Origin: Typhlomys cinereus
Lineage: Eukaryota > Chordata > Mammalia > Rodentia > Platacanthomyidae
Length of the DNA stretch: 64,000 nucleotides
NCBI GenBank assembly: GCA_023101885.1
Contig: JALPQD010000302.1
Span: 647,956 to 711,955 of the forward strand
Direction of reading: 5' to 3'
Positions 11,660-22,519 of the stretch are shown one piece after another. The notes under the pieces are model-generated. The model saw only the letters and a program-made list of their open reading frames with translations, did not search any database and was not told where the DNA came from. The position numbers and the translations under genes were made by a program. The first letter of the stretch is position 1; every line of letters starts with the position of its first letter.

Positions 11660-11875
11660 AAAATCAGTTTCCCAACAAGTTCGAGGTGATCCTGGCTATG
11701 TCCATCTGGGTCGCATTACACAATGGCGTTGCAGCCGCGGCTCTGAGCATGCGTCATACCTGCTTTAAACTGCGCATGTGATCACACTTTGCACCATCAA
11801 AGAATACTGCCTTGGAGCAGCGGAGCTCTGGCTCCAGACCTTCTGGCTCTAGACCCTCGCAGGCGATGAACTATC
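11660..11875. promoter_or_regulatory. CpG-bearing patch with NRF1-like motifs
   Basis: Unlike its AT-rich surroundings, this patch keeps several CpGs: 'gcagccgcggctctgagcatgcgtca' (in part, near 11,731-11,756), 'actgcgcatgtgat' near 11,770, and 'tcgcaggcga' near 11,858. GCATGCG and TGCGCATG resemble NRF1-type sites. It could be an LTR promoter remnant, a gene promoter or a retrocopy 5' end. I saw no TATA box. Confidence 0.35.
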
Positions 11876-11889
11876 CTTTTTTTTTTTTA

Positions 11890-12530
11890 ACTGCACATGA
11901 AGTTTTCTGCTTTTCTAGAAACATAATGGCTCGATTGCCCAAAATATAGACTTTAATATATTTTCTTTAGCATGTAAGTATCTCACTCTATATCTTTGGA
12001 TATATTGCTCTAGAAAGCTTGAATTTAGAACGTTGCTGATTATTGGCTTGCGTTCCTTTCCCTCCACTCCCCCAGAAAAAAAAAATCACCAATTAAGGTA
12101 GAATTAAAAAAGAAATCTGAAATGGCCCTGAACATATACTTCCACTATTTTGTATTATAGACTATTTTATACTGTGAAATGGCGTTCTGAGCATTGACCA
12201 TTATAAAATCAAAAGCAATCAACTCTAAGTAATGCCGAATATATACTCTGTGTTTAAAGTGCCAGAAATTCAGCCAAGATTTAATTTAATTTAATGCAAA
12301 TTAATGTATGAAAAATAAATGAATATATACATTTCATTGCAAATTTGTGTTAATATTTAATAAATAAAAAATTGCATCTGTACACCAGTTCTTAAAAGTA
12401 AATTACTAATGTGTTATTATCAGTACATATTTTAACTGTTTAACTATTTCATATACCTATATACCCAAGATCATGTAAAAATATATTGGGTGAGAAGGGA
12501 TTTCAAGAGGGAAAATGTAAGAAGCCCTAC
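11890..12530. other. AT-rich stretch without recognised feature
   Basis: Short A/T homopolymers and no convincing gene or repeat. Confidence 0.5.
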
Positions 12531-12534
12531 ACTA

Positions 12535-12620
12535 GGCCAGATTGACCTTGAACTCATGCTCTCCGGCCATGGCTTCCTGAGTGCTGGAACTGAAGGCTGC
12601 TATAATTGGCATCAGTTCAG
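12535..12620 (-). mobile_element. B1-type SINE fragment, minus strand
   Basis: 'ccagattgaccttgaactca', 'tcctgagtgctggaactgaa' and 'ggctgctat' are antisense B1 body phrases. Only about 85 bases remain. Confidence 0.55.
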
Positions 12621-13268
12621 TTACTTTTTTGAGAGACTCCACTGAGTTCTGAAACATGCTACCCTCTCTCTAATACTACTTTTATCTCATAATTAATTTG
12701 GAAATATCTTATTACCCTTTAGTGAAAAAAAATAAAAATTATTCCTGTGACTCCATCTCAACAGTTATTTTAGTGACTGAGAATTTCTGAAACTTGCCTA
12801 ACTTAAAGATGGGATCATGGACACCAACCTAATTTATCTCCAGTAAGAGCCGGCTGTTCTGTGAGCAACAGGAGTTGGAGAGCTGTCTTATATCTGAGAC
12901 ACTGGCTTCCACAGTGATTGATTGTGGCATCCATTAGAAAGAGATCTTTGAAAAAGTCTGACTGTAAAGTTTGAGATATACAGGGTCGGGCCTCCCAGAG
13001 GTATCTGTGGGCACTTAGTAGAATTGCTTTTCATCTGGTAAGGAAAAAAAGATGATAAATGATCTAACAAATCGAACCTTCAGATTTAAAGTAAAAGTCT
13101 TAAATGTCAACTGAAGAAACAGGTGAAGATCAGAGCACAATTGTGGTAAATCGTGTATTTAGTATTTCAAAAAAAGAAATGAACAGTTTTGAGATTATTC
13201 TGAATTAGAGGAAGAAAATAAAATGGTAAAAAGAAAGGATATCTGTAATCTATATTTCTGACAATGTG

Positions 13269-13313
13269 TGAGAAAGAGAAGAGGAGAGGGAGGGAAGGAG
13301 AGAGAAAGAGTGT

Positions 13314-13378
<65 letters not shown>
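13269..13378 (+). repeat. (GA)n purine tract
   Basis: Imperfect AG-rich sequence leads into a nearly pure GA run (about 13,313-13,377). The serine-leucine minus-strand frames over it are repeat artefacts. Confidence 0.95.
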
Positions 13379-13379
<1 letters not shown>

Positions 13380-13381
<2 letters not shown>

Positions 13382-14415
13382 GTGGCATTCTAGTTGGGCT
13401 TTCAGTGGACTGACAGGAGAGTTTCTGGTTCTTGTTTTCATCTCTGCATGACAGTGACCTCATAGAGACAAAAGACCTCCTTTCATGTTTCCTGAACAAA
13501 GGATGCTAAGAAATTTTGATTGTTGTCTCCCTAGGAATTTAGTACTGGAGACAGACACTATGTCAATTAATTTAACCGAGGAAATCTAGCAAAAAATACA
13601 CTTTAGCGTTTGGAGAGCTGAAAGAACAAAGAGGCAATCCAGAGACAGGCTATTCAGACAGATAACCAGTGCACACAGGATCTGAGAGAAAGCCCCCTCC
13701 TCTGCACGGGGACTTCGCTCTGAAGGTTCACCTGCTTTGCTGGTGGTGATGCCTCTCAGGTGACCCTGGCTCTATAATGCCATGCAGCAGGGATAGCTCT
13801 GGAGCCAAGTACCCCTAGAACCAGCAGCTCTTGCCAGAGATGATGCCCACCAGAACAATAGGCAAGCAGGGAGAGCCTGACCCAGCTGTCTGGTCTCCTG
13901 CTGAAGATCTTAGACAAGGCTCCCCAGGTTGATCTCCAGTCTGGCTTCACAAATAAGTTAATAAGTAGATGGGAAAGGTAACATTGAGGGAAAATAGCTT
14001 AGCACCCTTCACGGATTACAAGTTCTCTATAATCCTTTTAAGTGTAAGAAGTGCTCCTTTGGGAAATTGTCTCCTCATCTAGTAACAAATGTGATCTCTT
14101 CTCCAGAGAGATTTCAAAATTATGTTTGTGTACAAGACAGAAAAGTACCTACTGACTGGAAGAGTAATAAGATCAGATCAGAATGATATTATTGTTTTAC
14201 CTGTTGTTATACAAAACAACACTTCGATGTCTCTCAGTGTTGGGGTTAGCAGAAGCCACATAGATATATGGAAATTGTTTTGCCTTAAGCTTTCCCTCTT
14301 CAGGACTGAAGAATGCATAATCGAATTATCACTAGGTTTATAGAATATTATCCTCATATGCTGGCACATGCAGAGTTCTTGTTTCATTTTATTTTATTTC
14401 TCTCCTTTAAAATCG
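13380..14415. other. Stretch without recognised gene
   Basis: 13,560-13,960 is richer in GC and could be a decayed LTR-element internal part, but I cannot name it. The reading frames at 13,756 and 14,122-14,387 have no domain I recognise. Confidence 0.4.
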
Positions 14416-14826
14416 TGTCAGTTATTTTCAGGTATCAACTTGACAGTTGAGAACTGAGCCTTTAGACATGACTAAGAAGAATTATTTAATTAAGGTTAGC
14501 CTTTGAGTAAGTCTGTAGGATGGAGACATCTACTTGAGATAGCAAGACCCAGTTCATGAGATGCCACCATCCTCTGGGCAGGTGGGAAAGAGATGGTTTG
14601 AGTTTGGCAAACTAGCAAGCTGCCAAGTTGGCAAATTGAAAAGTAAATTTTTCCTACTCACATTTCTTCTTGTGGATATGACTGTGGCCAGATCTTTTGG
14701 TTCCTATTGCTGGTATCCCTCTCCTGTTGTGTAACATAAACTTGTAAGCTGAATAAAAGTCCCCTTTCCTTACCAAATTGTTTGGGTCATGTGTTCATTG
14801 CATCAGTGCAATTATGAAACCAAGAC
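14416..14826 (+). mobile_element. ERVL/MaLR-type LTR (same family as 17,200), diverged
   Basis: Starts TGTCAGTTA and shares the landmark 'caacttgacagttga' near its 5' end, a 'aataaaagtcccc' poly(A) signal near 14,752 and a 'gtcatgtgttcattgcatca' type end with the LTRs at 17,200, 46,905 and 63,232. It is a solo LTR, and the MLT1 LTR follows 16 bases later. Confidence 0.6.
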
Positions 14827-14842
14827 AAATATCTATCTCCAT

Positions 14843-15302
14843 TGTGGTGGGTTGAATGGTACCCTCCCCCAACACTCGCACCCCACAATGCATGCTCATG
14901 TCTTAAAACCCAGGACTTATGAATGTAGAATTCTTTGGAAGAAAGGTCTTTGCAGATGCAATTGAAAATCTCAGGATGAGATCATACTGGATGCTACAAG
15001 TAGATTTCCAATCCAATGTCCAGAGTGAAAACATCAAGAAGAGACAAGTGAATCTTGAAGAAAGCCATGGGAAAACTGTGGCAGAAAGTGAAGTTGTGCA
15101 GCCCAAAGCCAAGGAGTCCCTGGAGCTAACTGAAAGCTGGACCAAGTAAGGAAAGGTCCAGCCCTAGAGCTATTTGAGGAAATATAGCTCTGCTGACACA
15201 TTGACTTTAGTTTTCATGTATTTGGAACCATAAGAGGATGAATGTTTTCTGGTGTAAGCCCCAGGTGAGTGGTAACTTGTTACAGCAGCCCAAGGAAACA
15301 TA
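14843..15302 (+). mobile_element. MLT1-family solo LTR
   Basis: The whole length follows the MLT1 (ERVL-MaLR) pattern. It has a TGTGGTGGGTTGAATGGT start, 'ggtctttgcagatgcaattg' (14,945-14,964), 'gatgagatcatactggat', 'agttgtgcagcccaaagccaaggag' (in part), 'ctgctgacacattgactt' and a 'ttgttacagcagcccaagga' end. These MaLR LTRs are ancient and carry no genes. The frames at 14,903-15,149 on both strands are by-products of the LTR sequence. No internal region or second LTR adjoins. Confidence 0.9.
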
Positions 15303-15554
15303 TCTCTAACTATATATCATGTCACCACTTTAGTGTATCTAATGTATGTCTTTCTGACCCAATACTTTTCCATTTCCTTTAAATGTGAAGATATAAACAT
15401 CCTTGATAAAAGTCTAGCAATATTGGTAATGAAAGGATTTTCAGTTTCAAATGCTTATATGGTAAATGAGTCTTCCAACAAAATATCCTAATTACATCAG
15501 GCCAATGATATAAGCAAATAATACCTCCGATGTCCCAGAAATCTAGTTAGAAGG

Positions 15555-15925
15555 GATACTCCCAAGACTAGGGAGATGATTTAGTCATGAAACTGCTTGC
15601 AAGACTGCAGCTCAGAGCCCCAGGTCCAAGGTAACATGTTAGGTGAGTGTGGTGACCCATTTGTAATTCTATCCTTAGAAAGCGGGGACCGGGAATCCCC
15701 AGAACAGCTGGCTAGTCAGATGAGCCCTATCATAGTCTCTGGGTTTGATTAGAGGAACTGTCTCAACAAGAACAACCAAGAATGATTTCGAGTTCAGCCT
15801 CAAGTTTCTACTTTTTCTCACACACATACATGCACACACACAAGTACTCTCACACATATGTGTGTTCATAAATATTTGGACATGGATATGTTCATACATA
15901 CACCTGCACACTTATATTTAATAAT
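15555..15925 (+). mobile_element. Diverged tRNA-derived SINE with CA tail
   Basis: 'agggagatgatttagtcatg' at the start and 'cagagccccaggtccaag' recall the A- and B-box ends of the family at 8093. A CA-rich tail lies at 15,820-15,912. A 'gatt..aacaagaacaaccaag' spacer occurs inside. No clean flanking repeat was found. Confidence 0.5.
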
Positions 15926-16490
15926 GGAAAAAAGAAAAGTAAGAAATTATATTCTTAGTTTGGTAACCATAACCGCAACATGCTTGTAAAGTGACTGCAA
16001 AATAGAAATGTCTTTTCCTGACTGGTGAGGGGAATAGGTGCACTCAGGAGGTGCTGGTGATATCGTAACTGAACTCAGCTGAAGGCAGCAACTTGGTTAC
16101 ATGAGGAATGAGTCCTAAAGATGTTTATTTGACTTACTTGTGCAACTTTTAGCATTAGTTTCAAAGAAATACTTACTGCAAAGAAAAAAAAATAAGCATT
16201 TCCATAACTATAAAACAAATATTAACTGATCAAGCAAAACAATAATAACAAAGCACAAAACAAACAAAGCTCCAAATCAAAAATCTAACTAAAATCTGAA
16301 GGCCAAGTAGTTGGTAGCTCTGCACTGTATGTGTCACTCATTCATATAACAATTGGCTTTATGACCACTCTTCAGTGTTAAGGAACTAAATAAATATCAA
16401 AATTAGGACAAAAATGCTTAAATTCACATTTTCTAGTATGACAGAAAATAGTTTCAACATTGACACCTGCTTATTATCTACAAGAGGGAA

Positions 16491-16529
<39 letters not shown>

Positions 16530-17199
16530 ATTTCTGTTGTAGAACAGGTAGCAAAATAGGCACATGTCCTATGATTATTTCCCAGAATATCTAAATAATA
16601 TGCCTTTACTTTTAAGTAGATGATAATTTCTAAAAGATTTATATATTCTCATGAGGAGAAATTAAGCCATTTCCTAAAAATATTAGATTGTCCCTATATT
16701 GCTTTATATTCATCTGGGTGGTGACAATCCAGAAAGCTGAATGAGTGTCTTTGTTTCCTTAAGTTTAAATGAAAATGGATGGGTTATTAAGTTAAACTTA
16801 GAAATCATACTGACTAGGATGACAGATCTTGTATTGTGGTTTATATGATAGCAGTGTGGTAATCATGCCTATATTATATAAGTAAAATAAAACAGAACAA
16901 CATATAGTGAAAATATGTTTTACTGAGTTTGAGTGCAATCTTGTCATAAGCTATTTTTGTATCATGGCAAATATCAGATCACCAACCTATACAGTTTTGT
17001 GATTCTACATACACTTTCCTGTTTATTGATTACTTACTTGGCTCTGTATGTACTGTTTTTGATAGTTAAATTTTGATATTCATTTTCTAAACAGTCATAT
17101 ACAACTGAAAATCATCAAAAAGGAAAAACAATTGCCGTCAGCATCCAAATAGTGTCCATATTTTCCTTTTCTTCCCATATACACATCAACTTTATGAGT
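15926..17199. other. AT-rich stretch with a GT run
   Basis: Besides the (GT)n at 16,493-16,528 I see no gene or named repeat. Confidence 0.5.
16493..16528 (+). repeat. (GT)n microsatellite
   Basis: Uninterrupted GT dinucleotides, not visibly attached to a SINE body. Confidence 0.95.
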
Positions 17200-17624
17200 T
17201 GTCATGGTTAGGCACAGGTGTCAACATGACTGTTGAGGGTTTTGAGCTCTGGGTACATTTGTAGAGAATTAGTAGTTGAATTAAGGCCAGAGCAAATCTG
17301 AAGGAGATTGTCTAGCTGATGGGGAAGGCCCAGCCTATGTGGGTGGGATTAGGCCCTGGAATAAATCACAGAGAGCTAGTTGAGAGAATTGGCATCTTTC
17401 TGTTTACTTGGCCAGCCATGCTGGTCTGGCAAGTAAGGATTGTCCATCTCTCAGACATTATATGTTAATGGTGTGGCTAGTTCCCTTGGCCCTGGTGTTG
17501 GTGCATGCTCTCTGGTCAAGTTGGACTGAGAATTATAACTAGGAATCATAAGATAGAATAAACCCTTGTTCCCTTAAGCCATTTGATGGTCATTTATCAG
17601 CAACTATGCAGGCTGACTGCAACA
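17200..17624 (+). mobile_element. ERVL/MaLR-type 5' LTR
   Basis: Starts TGTCATGGTTAGGC and ends ACTGCAACA. AATAAA lies at about 17,557, followed by the 'cccttgttcccttaagcca' block, which is the usual R-U5 end. Four related LTRs occur in this window. It is followed at once by a primer-binding site and an internal region, so this is the 5' LTR of a longer element, not a solo copy. Confidence 0.8.
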
Positions 17625-17629
17625 GAATT

Positions 17630-17646
17630 TGGTACCAGAAGTGGGG
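17630..17646 (+). other. Retroviral primer-binding site, tRNA-Leu type
   Basis: TGGTACCAGAAGTGGGG, six bases after the LTR end. It is complementary, with about one mismatch, to the 3' end of tRNA-Leu (UAA), the primer known for ERVL-related elements. Confidence 0.7.
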
Positions 17647-18825
17647 TGTTGCTGATAAATCTGACTATGTGGATATTATGGCTTTTGAACAGTTTTCCTG
17701 GACAAAGTTGGGAATATTTGAAGATTTTTCACTTTGTGGATTACAGAAACCATTCTTCAGAGTCTGGTGGGACATTTGGAAAACAGTGATGCTGAGAGAG
17801 TAATGAATTGTTTGGGCCCAGTTTCTGATGAGGGGAACAAGGACTTTGTTGAAGTTAAATTTGAACATGATAGACTGGTTTGCTTGGTAGTGGAAAGCTG
17901 TGTTGGTGGCTGTGAAGTTCTGAATGTGGAAAGGTCAGGCAGCAGAATATCTGCTGCTGTTGGAGAAATGAGTATCAGTGAAGGAAAACCTAATGACTTA
18001 TATTGATATGGTGGAAGATATGAAAATCACCGTATGGCAAGTTTGTGGTCTGAAAACCCAGATTCCTTCAGGAGCCAAAAGCCCAAGTTAAAATGATTTC
18101 TTGGCCTTTGGAAGTTTGGCTGCCTAGAAAAGAAGCTTTTCCAGCATCAGCGTATTAAAGTTGGTACAGCTATAGCTCGAGTGGACCAAGCTCACTTGGA
18201 GTCTGGTAGTGTCCCTCAGGTGATATTGGTTTTGGTGTGCTACTGAAGGTTTTATGGAGAGCAGCAAAAGTAGCAGGCATAGAGTTTCTGTGAGAGAAGG
18301 TGAAGCTTTTAGTTGCAGAGGCGAACCCAGAGTACTGTTGGAGATGCTAGAACCATGGGGTATATGCTGAGGATGACTGCGAGTGGAGATTCAGCCTGGT
18401 TCAGAGGAACTCTGCTTTTACAGCTTCAAGCTGCAAATAGGGACTGGGAATGCCTAGAAACTTGAGCCACTTTGACTATGTGATGAGCAACACAAAATGG
18501 AACTTGAAGTAAAGGATGCTGTATTTGATGTGTTGGACTTTGATCTTTTTCATGTTTTCTTATTGCTTTAAGATCCTTCTGTTTTAATGTTTTATCTGTT
18601 TAAAGTATTTAACTTATTCTGATTTAAGACTCTTAAGGTTAAGAAACTTTGAACTTTTAAAATGTTGGAACTGAAGATTTAATGAGAAAACAGTTTAAAT
18701 TTGTCCATGAAATGTATTTATATTTTTAAGATAACTTTTAACATCTATGGGGACAAGGATTGAAGGTTACAGTTTTAAAGTGCTATATTTTTGTGTCAGG
18801 TTGACAAGAGGTGGAGTGTCAAGAC
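17647..18825 (+). mobile_element. ERVL/MaLR-type internal region
   Basis: About 1.2 kb of non-coding internal sequence following the primer-binding site, as in MaLR elements, which lack gag, pol and env. It ends in a purine-rich run ('gacaagaggtggagtgtc', 18,803-18,820) that fits the polypurine tract expected before a 3' LTR, but no 3' LTR follows. The small frames at 17,583-18,006 overlap in different phases and lack retroviral motifs. I see no protease, reverse transcriptase or capsid signature. Confidence 0.65.
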
Positions 18826-19577
18826 TAATATTCTTAGATCACTGATCCACTGATAACTAAAACAAAGGAGACCCACGTGATTTCTTCATAATAGTTATAG
18901 TCAAGTATAAAGCTGGACTCCATATCCTCACATAATACCAATAATCTAGAAGAATAGTTTTTAAATCCCATTATTATTAAGTTTCATATATTTTGTCCAG
19001 TTCTGTGATGAAAATTTCTCAGAAAATTTCCATCACTTTTCATCTTACCTTCCTTCCAATAGAAGTCAAGAGGGCAGAAAAATTTAGCAATGGTTACCTC
19101 TTACCATATAATTACTGGTTTAGATAAATGACAATAGATGTAGCAGAACCTTTTTAGCCTGTGCCAAGAGAAGAAAACGAAAAGCATCAGATGAGAAAAC
19201 TGGTGCATATATCATTTGCCTATGGCATGGAGTACTAGCAGCATCCCTACATGGCTGTATAAGTTCACTTATAGATTTTAAGTCATTTTCTTGTGACCAT
19301 CAACCACTTTCTGACCTTTGGGACTAGTTCCTATGCATCACTGAATGTCATTCATGATGTTTCATGTTGAAAATGACCAAGAGATCCATCATCTATCAAA
19401 TAAATGCAAAGCCCTGTGGTCAGATGTTGTTATAAAGCTTAAACCAGTGTTTTTTTAAAAGCAAACATACACCAGAATCATCTAAGATAAATGTTTAGGT
19501 TTCGTCCTCAGAGCTTCTAATTCTGAAGTACCTGAGATTTTAGAGTTCTAGAAAGCTTCCAGGTAATACTGATGCTT
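18826..19577. other. Stretch without recognised feature
   Basis: No gene or nameable repeat. Confidence 0.5.
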
Positions 19578-20130
19578 AAGATGTAGGGTCATGCAAGGTC
19601 CAACACATTACTGACCCCACAAAGTCTAGCCTTTTCTAAAGGCACTAGGATCCTTGGCAGCAAGGGATTGACAGTCACAGTAGTGTTCCTATGCTTAAGG
19701 GGAACACAGGCGTTCTGGGAAATGCCACTGGGTCCTTGCACCTCATCGGAGAGGAGGGCCCAGAGGAGAGTTTGGCATGCTCATTAAAGGATGCTCTGGG
19801 GATGGGAGGGGGAGGCACTGGGGGATGGAGAGGGAGAAGGAAGGGGAGGGGTGCACAGGGGGGTGAGCGGTAGAAGGAGGGAAGGGACCGGTGTACCTGT
19901 TAAGTTTGTATGAATGGAAATAAAAAAAAAGAATGCTCCAGAATGGGGGGGAGGGGCACTGGGAGAAAGGGAGGGAGGGGGGAAAGGAAAGGGAAAAGGG
20001 GGGAACAAGTAAGAGGGTCCAGGAAGGTGTGGAGGGAGGGAGGGAAATGGGCTACTAATCAACTTTGTATGAGTGGAAGAAATAAAAAAGAATAATAAAA
20101 AATGAAAATTAAAAAAAAAAAGATGTAGGG
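19578..20130 (+). mobile_element. 5'-truncated L1 with doubled 3' tail
   Basis: The L1 3' UTR starts at 19,589 inside the 'catgc...tccaacacatt' block and runs to a first G-rich tract (19,795-19,890) and A-run (19,919-19,929). A second G-rich tract (19,945-20,050), a second 'tttgtatgagtggaa' block and a second A-rich tail (20,083-20,119) follow. The whole is flanked by the 11-bp repeat aagatgtaggg at 19,578-19,588 and 20,120-20,130, so both tails arrived in one insertion. Confidence 0.85.
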
Positions 20131-22473
20131 CCAGCACACTGAGAATGACCTTCTTAAACAAGGGCAATTATTCTTATTTGAAATAGCAAGCAATTCTGGA
20201 ACTGAAGAGGTGCAAAGTGGAATAACTAAGCATGTCTATTATTCTCAATTTATCAACATTGCTTAAACATAGTTGAGATAATTCACTTTGTGAAAATAAT
20301 TCACAAAGAGTTAGAAATATCCAAGGTTGAGGGACTGCTTTCTTGGTGAGGTCTTTAATCCACAGAAAATCCATTTCTATGTGATTCCAGGAGATCTCTT
20401 ATTGGTTGCATATATGTCACATGCCCAGTCACTAGAATTACCATTTGGATTTGGATTGATTGTGACTTACTTCTGACAAGGAAAAGGGATTGTAAAGTGG
20501 AGGATGTTGGACACCCAAACATGATCATGTCTCAGCCTTCAAGAAAGAAATAAGAGCAGGGTTTTGAGCTAGCAACCAATAGTGTTTCTCCCACTAGATA
20601 CCCATAAACGATGACAGATTTACTTGGTAAGAGTAAATGGAGTGTTCGTTATTTTCTTGTAAATGCTTACCAAAAACAACTTAGGGAAAGAAGGATTTAT
20701 TTTGGTAATGCTTTTAGAAGGATACTACAGTCTTTCTTGATGAGAAAGAATGTGCAGGAATGTTTGCATCATATTCCTAATTAGGAAGAACAGAATAATG
20801 AGTACTGGGTTCAGCTGGCTTTTTTCCTTTCATGTTTTTATTCAGTTTTAGGGGGCAGACCATGGTGTTATGACATGCAAATTCAGAGTGGGTCTTTTCT
20901 TCTCAGCTAAACATCTCTGGAAATATCTTTCCCCACACATCCAGAATTGTGTCTTTTAGGTGATTTCAAATACAGTCAAGTTGACAATGAAAACTACCCA
21001 CTCAACCAAATGTAAGAATTGCAGCCCAAAGTTAAATCTGTCTACTGCCTATTTAGGCTACTATGAGGCAGAGTACTTGATTGTGTGTTAGTCCAAAGCA
21101 AGTGGACTATTCTGAAGAAATCAAAATTTGTTCCAAAAAGTAGCTGATTTCCTGCTAATGGAAATTGACTAAGATTGACACATTTAATAAGTATAGGACC
21201 TCATTCATTAGTACAAGTCTTCTGAGTTTTGATTTTCTCACCAAAACAATGTCATCCATACAGAGAAAGACTCTGTTCCTTACTTCTGTTCCTCCTTTTG
21301 TCTTTCCCCTACCCTTTCTTGCGCTACTCCCAAAAGACTGGAAATTTGTGGATTAAGGTCAGTGAGAAATTGCCATAACACTGTGAAGGAGAAAATTGAG
21401 ATGGTTTCTGTGTGTTTTTAAAGCAATACTCATGGATTCCTGAATCTGTCTTTAAGATGTTTGAGATTGTTTTGTAAATAGCAGTGAACAGGGAAGTTCT
21501 TGGTGTTTAGTAATGATAATTTACCATTAGTGAATTAGAAAAACTAATGAAATAATTTTAAAATGAAAGTTATGAGTATGTATCACCCTTGCTCTTAATA
21601 TCATTTATTTAATTGCAAGATTATATAAATTTATTTTTAATAATGGTGTCTAACTGGGTCACAATTTGTTTTGAAAATGCATGAGCTGGTGTGATTCATT
21701 AGCAGTGCACCCAGGCCATATTATACATGGGTAGCAGGTCTGAGTTGCCCAAGCCAAAGCCTGTGGTATTGGTCCCTCTGCAGGAATTCCACTGTATTGA
21801 CAAAGTGCAGAGCAATTTTTACTGCAGCACAGTTCTCCTAGCAGGAATCCAAGTCCTGGGCTCCATTTTGCTATATCTTTATATCTTATACATCCATGTT
21901 CTGGCAATTCATGCAAAAGCCAGCATAATCCAAGTCACAGAATATCTCAGCAAGTGACATTATCAGGCCTTACTCAGTCCTTATCCCTATATTTCTGAAA
22001 ATGCTCTGACCAAGACTACAACACCCATTTTTGTTATTCCATTAATTGATCTCTAATCATTACTAGAAAGAAGACTGAGCTTACCTATAAACATAGAGAA
22101 TATGGAAAGAAAGATAAAAAATATGTGTTTTGTTGAATTAAGGGAAACTAGAAATGTGATTTGAAGTAGTTTTTAACCATTTGGATCCCAAATACCTTTA
22201 TGGAAGTAATGAGATAATTTTTTTTTTTTACTATCAATGAGAAAGGGTTTAGATTTTGTCCCTTTATACATTAATCATCATAGTTCTGTGTCTTATAGCC
22301 AAAATGCAGAAGATATTTTAAAGTGTATCCTTGTATTAATTGGCCTTTTGAAAAATAGGCCTGACTCTCAAGGCTTCCTGTTGAGTTCCTCAAATGTGCA
22401 AATTGTATAGTTGACTGCATCATGGGTAGACTGAATATAGACTTGTCCTTATAATAACCCCTATACATAGACT

Positions 22474-22477
<4 letters not shown>
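20131..22477. other. Stretch without recognised gene
   Basis: Mostly AT-rich. The block at 21,650-21,960 has even composition and overlapping frames on both strands (21,659-21,957) without a recognisable domain. I cannot name a repeat. Confidence 0.45.

Positions 22478-22478
<1 letters not shown>

Positions 22479-22517
<39 letters not shown>
22479..22517 (+). repeat. (TA)n microsatellite
   Basis: Pure TA alternation of about 19 units. Confidence 0.95.

Positions 22518-22519
<2 letters not shown>

Noticed and set aside
14903..15149. Two overlapping frames on opposite strands as small genes
   Set aside because: They lie wholly within an MLT1 LTR.
19784..20167. 127-codon minus-strand frame rich in proline and phenylalanine
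   Set aside because: It is the antisense of the two L1 G-rich tracts and A-tails.
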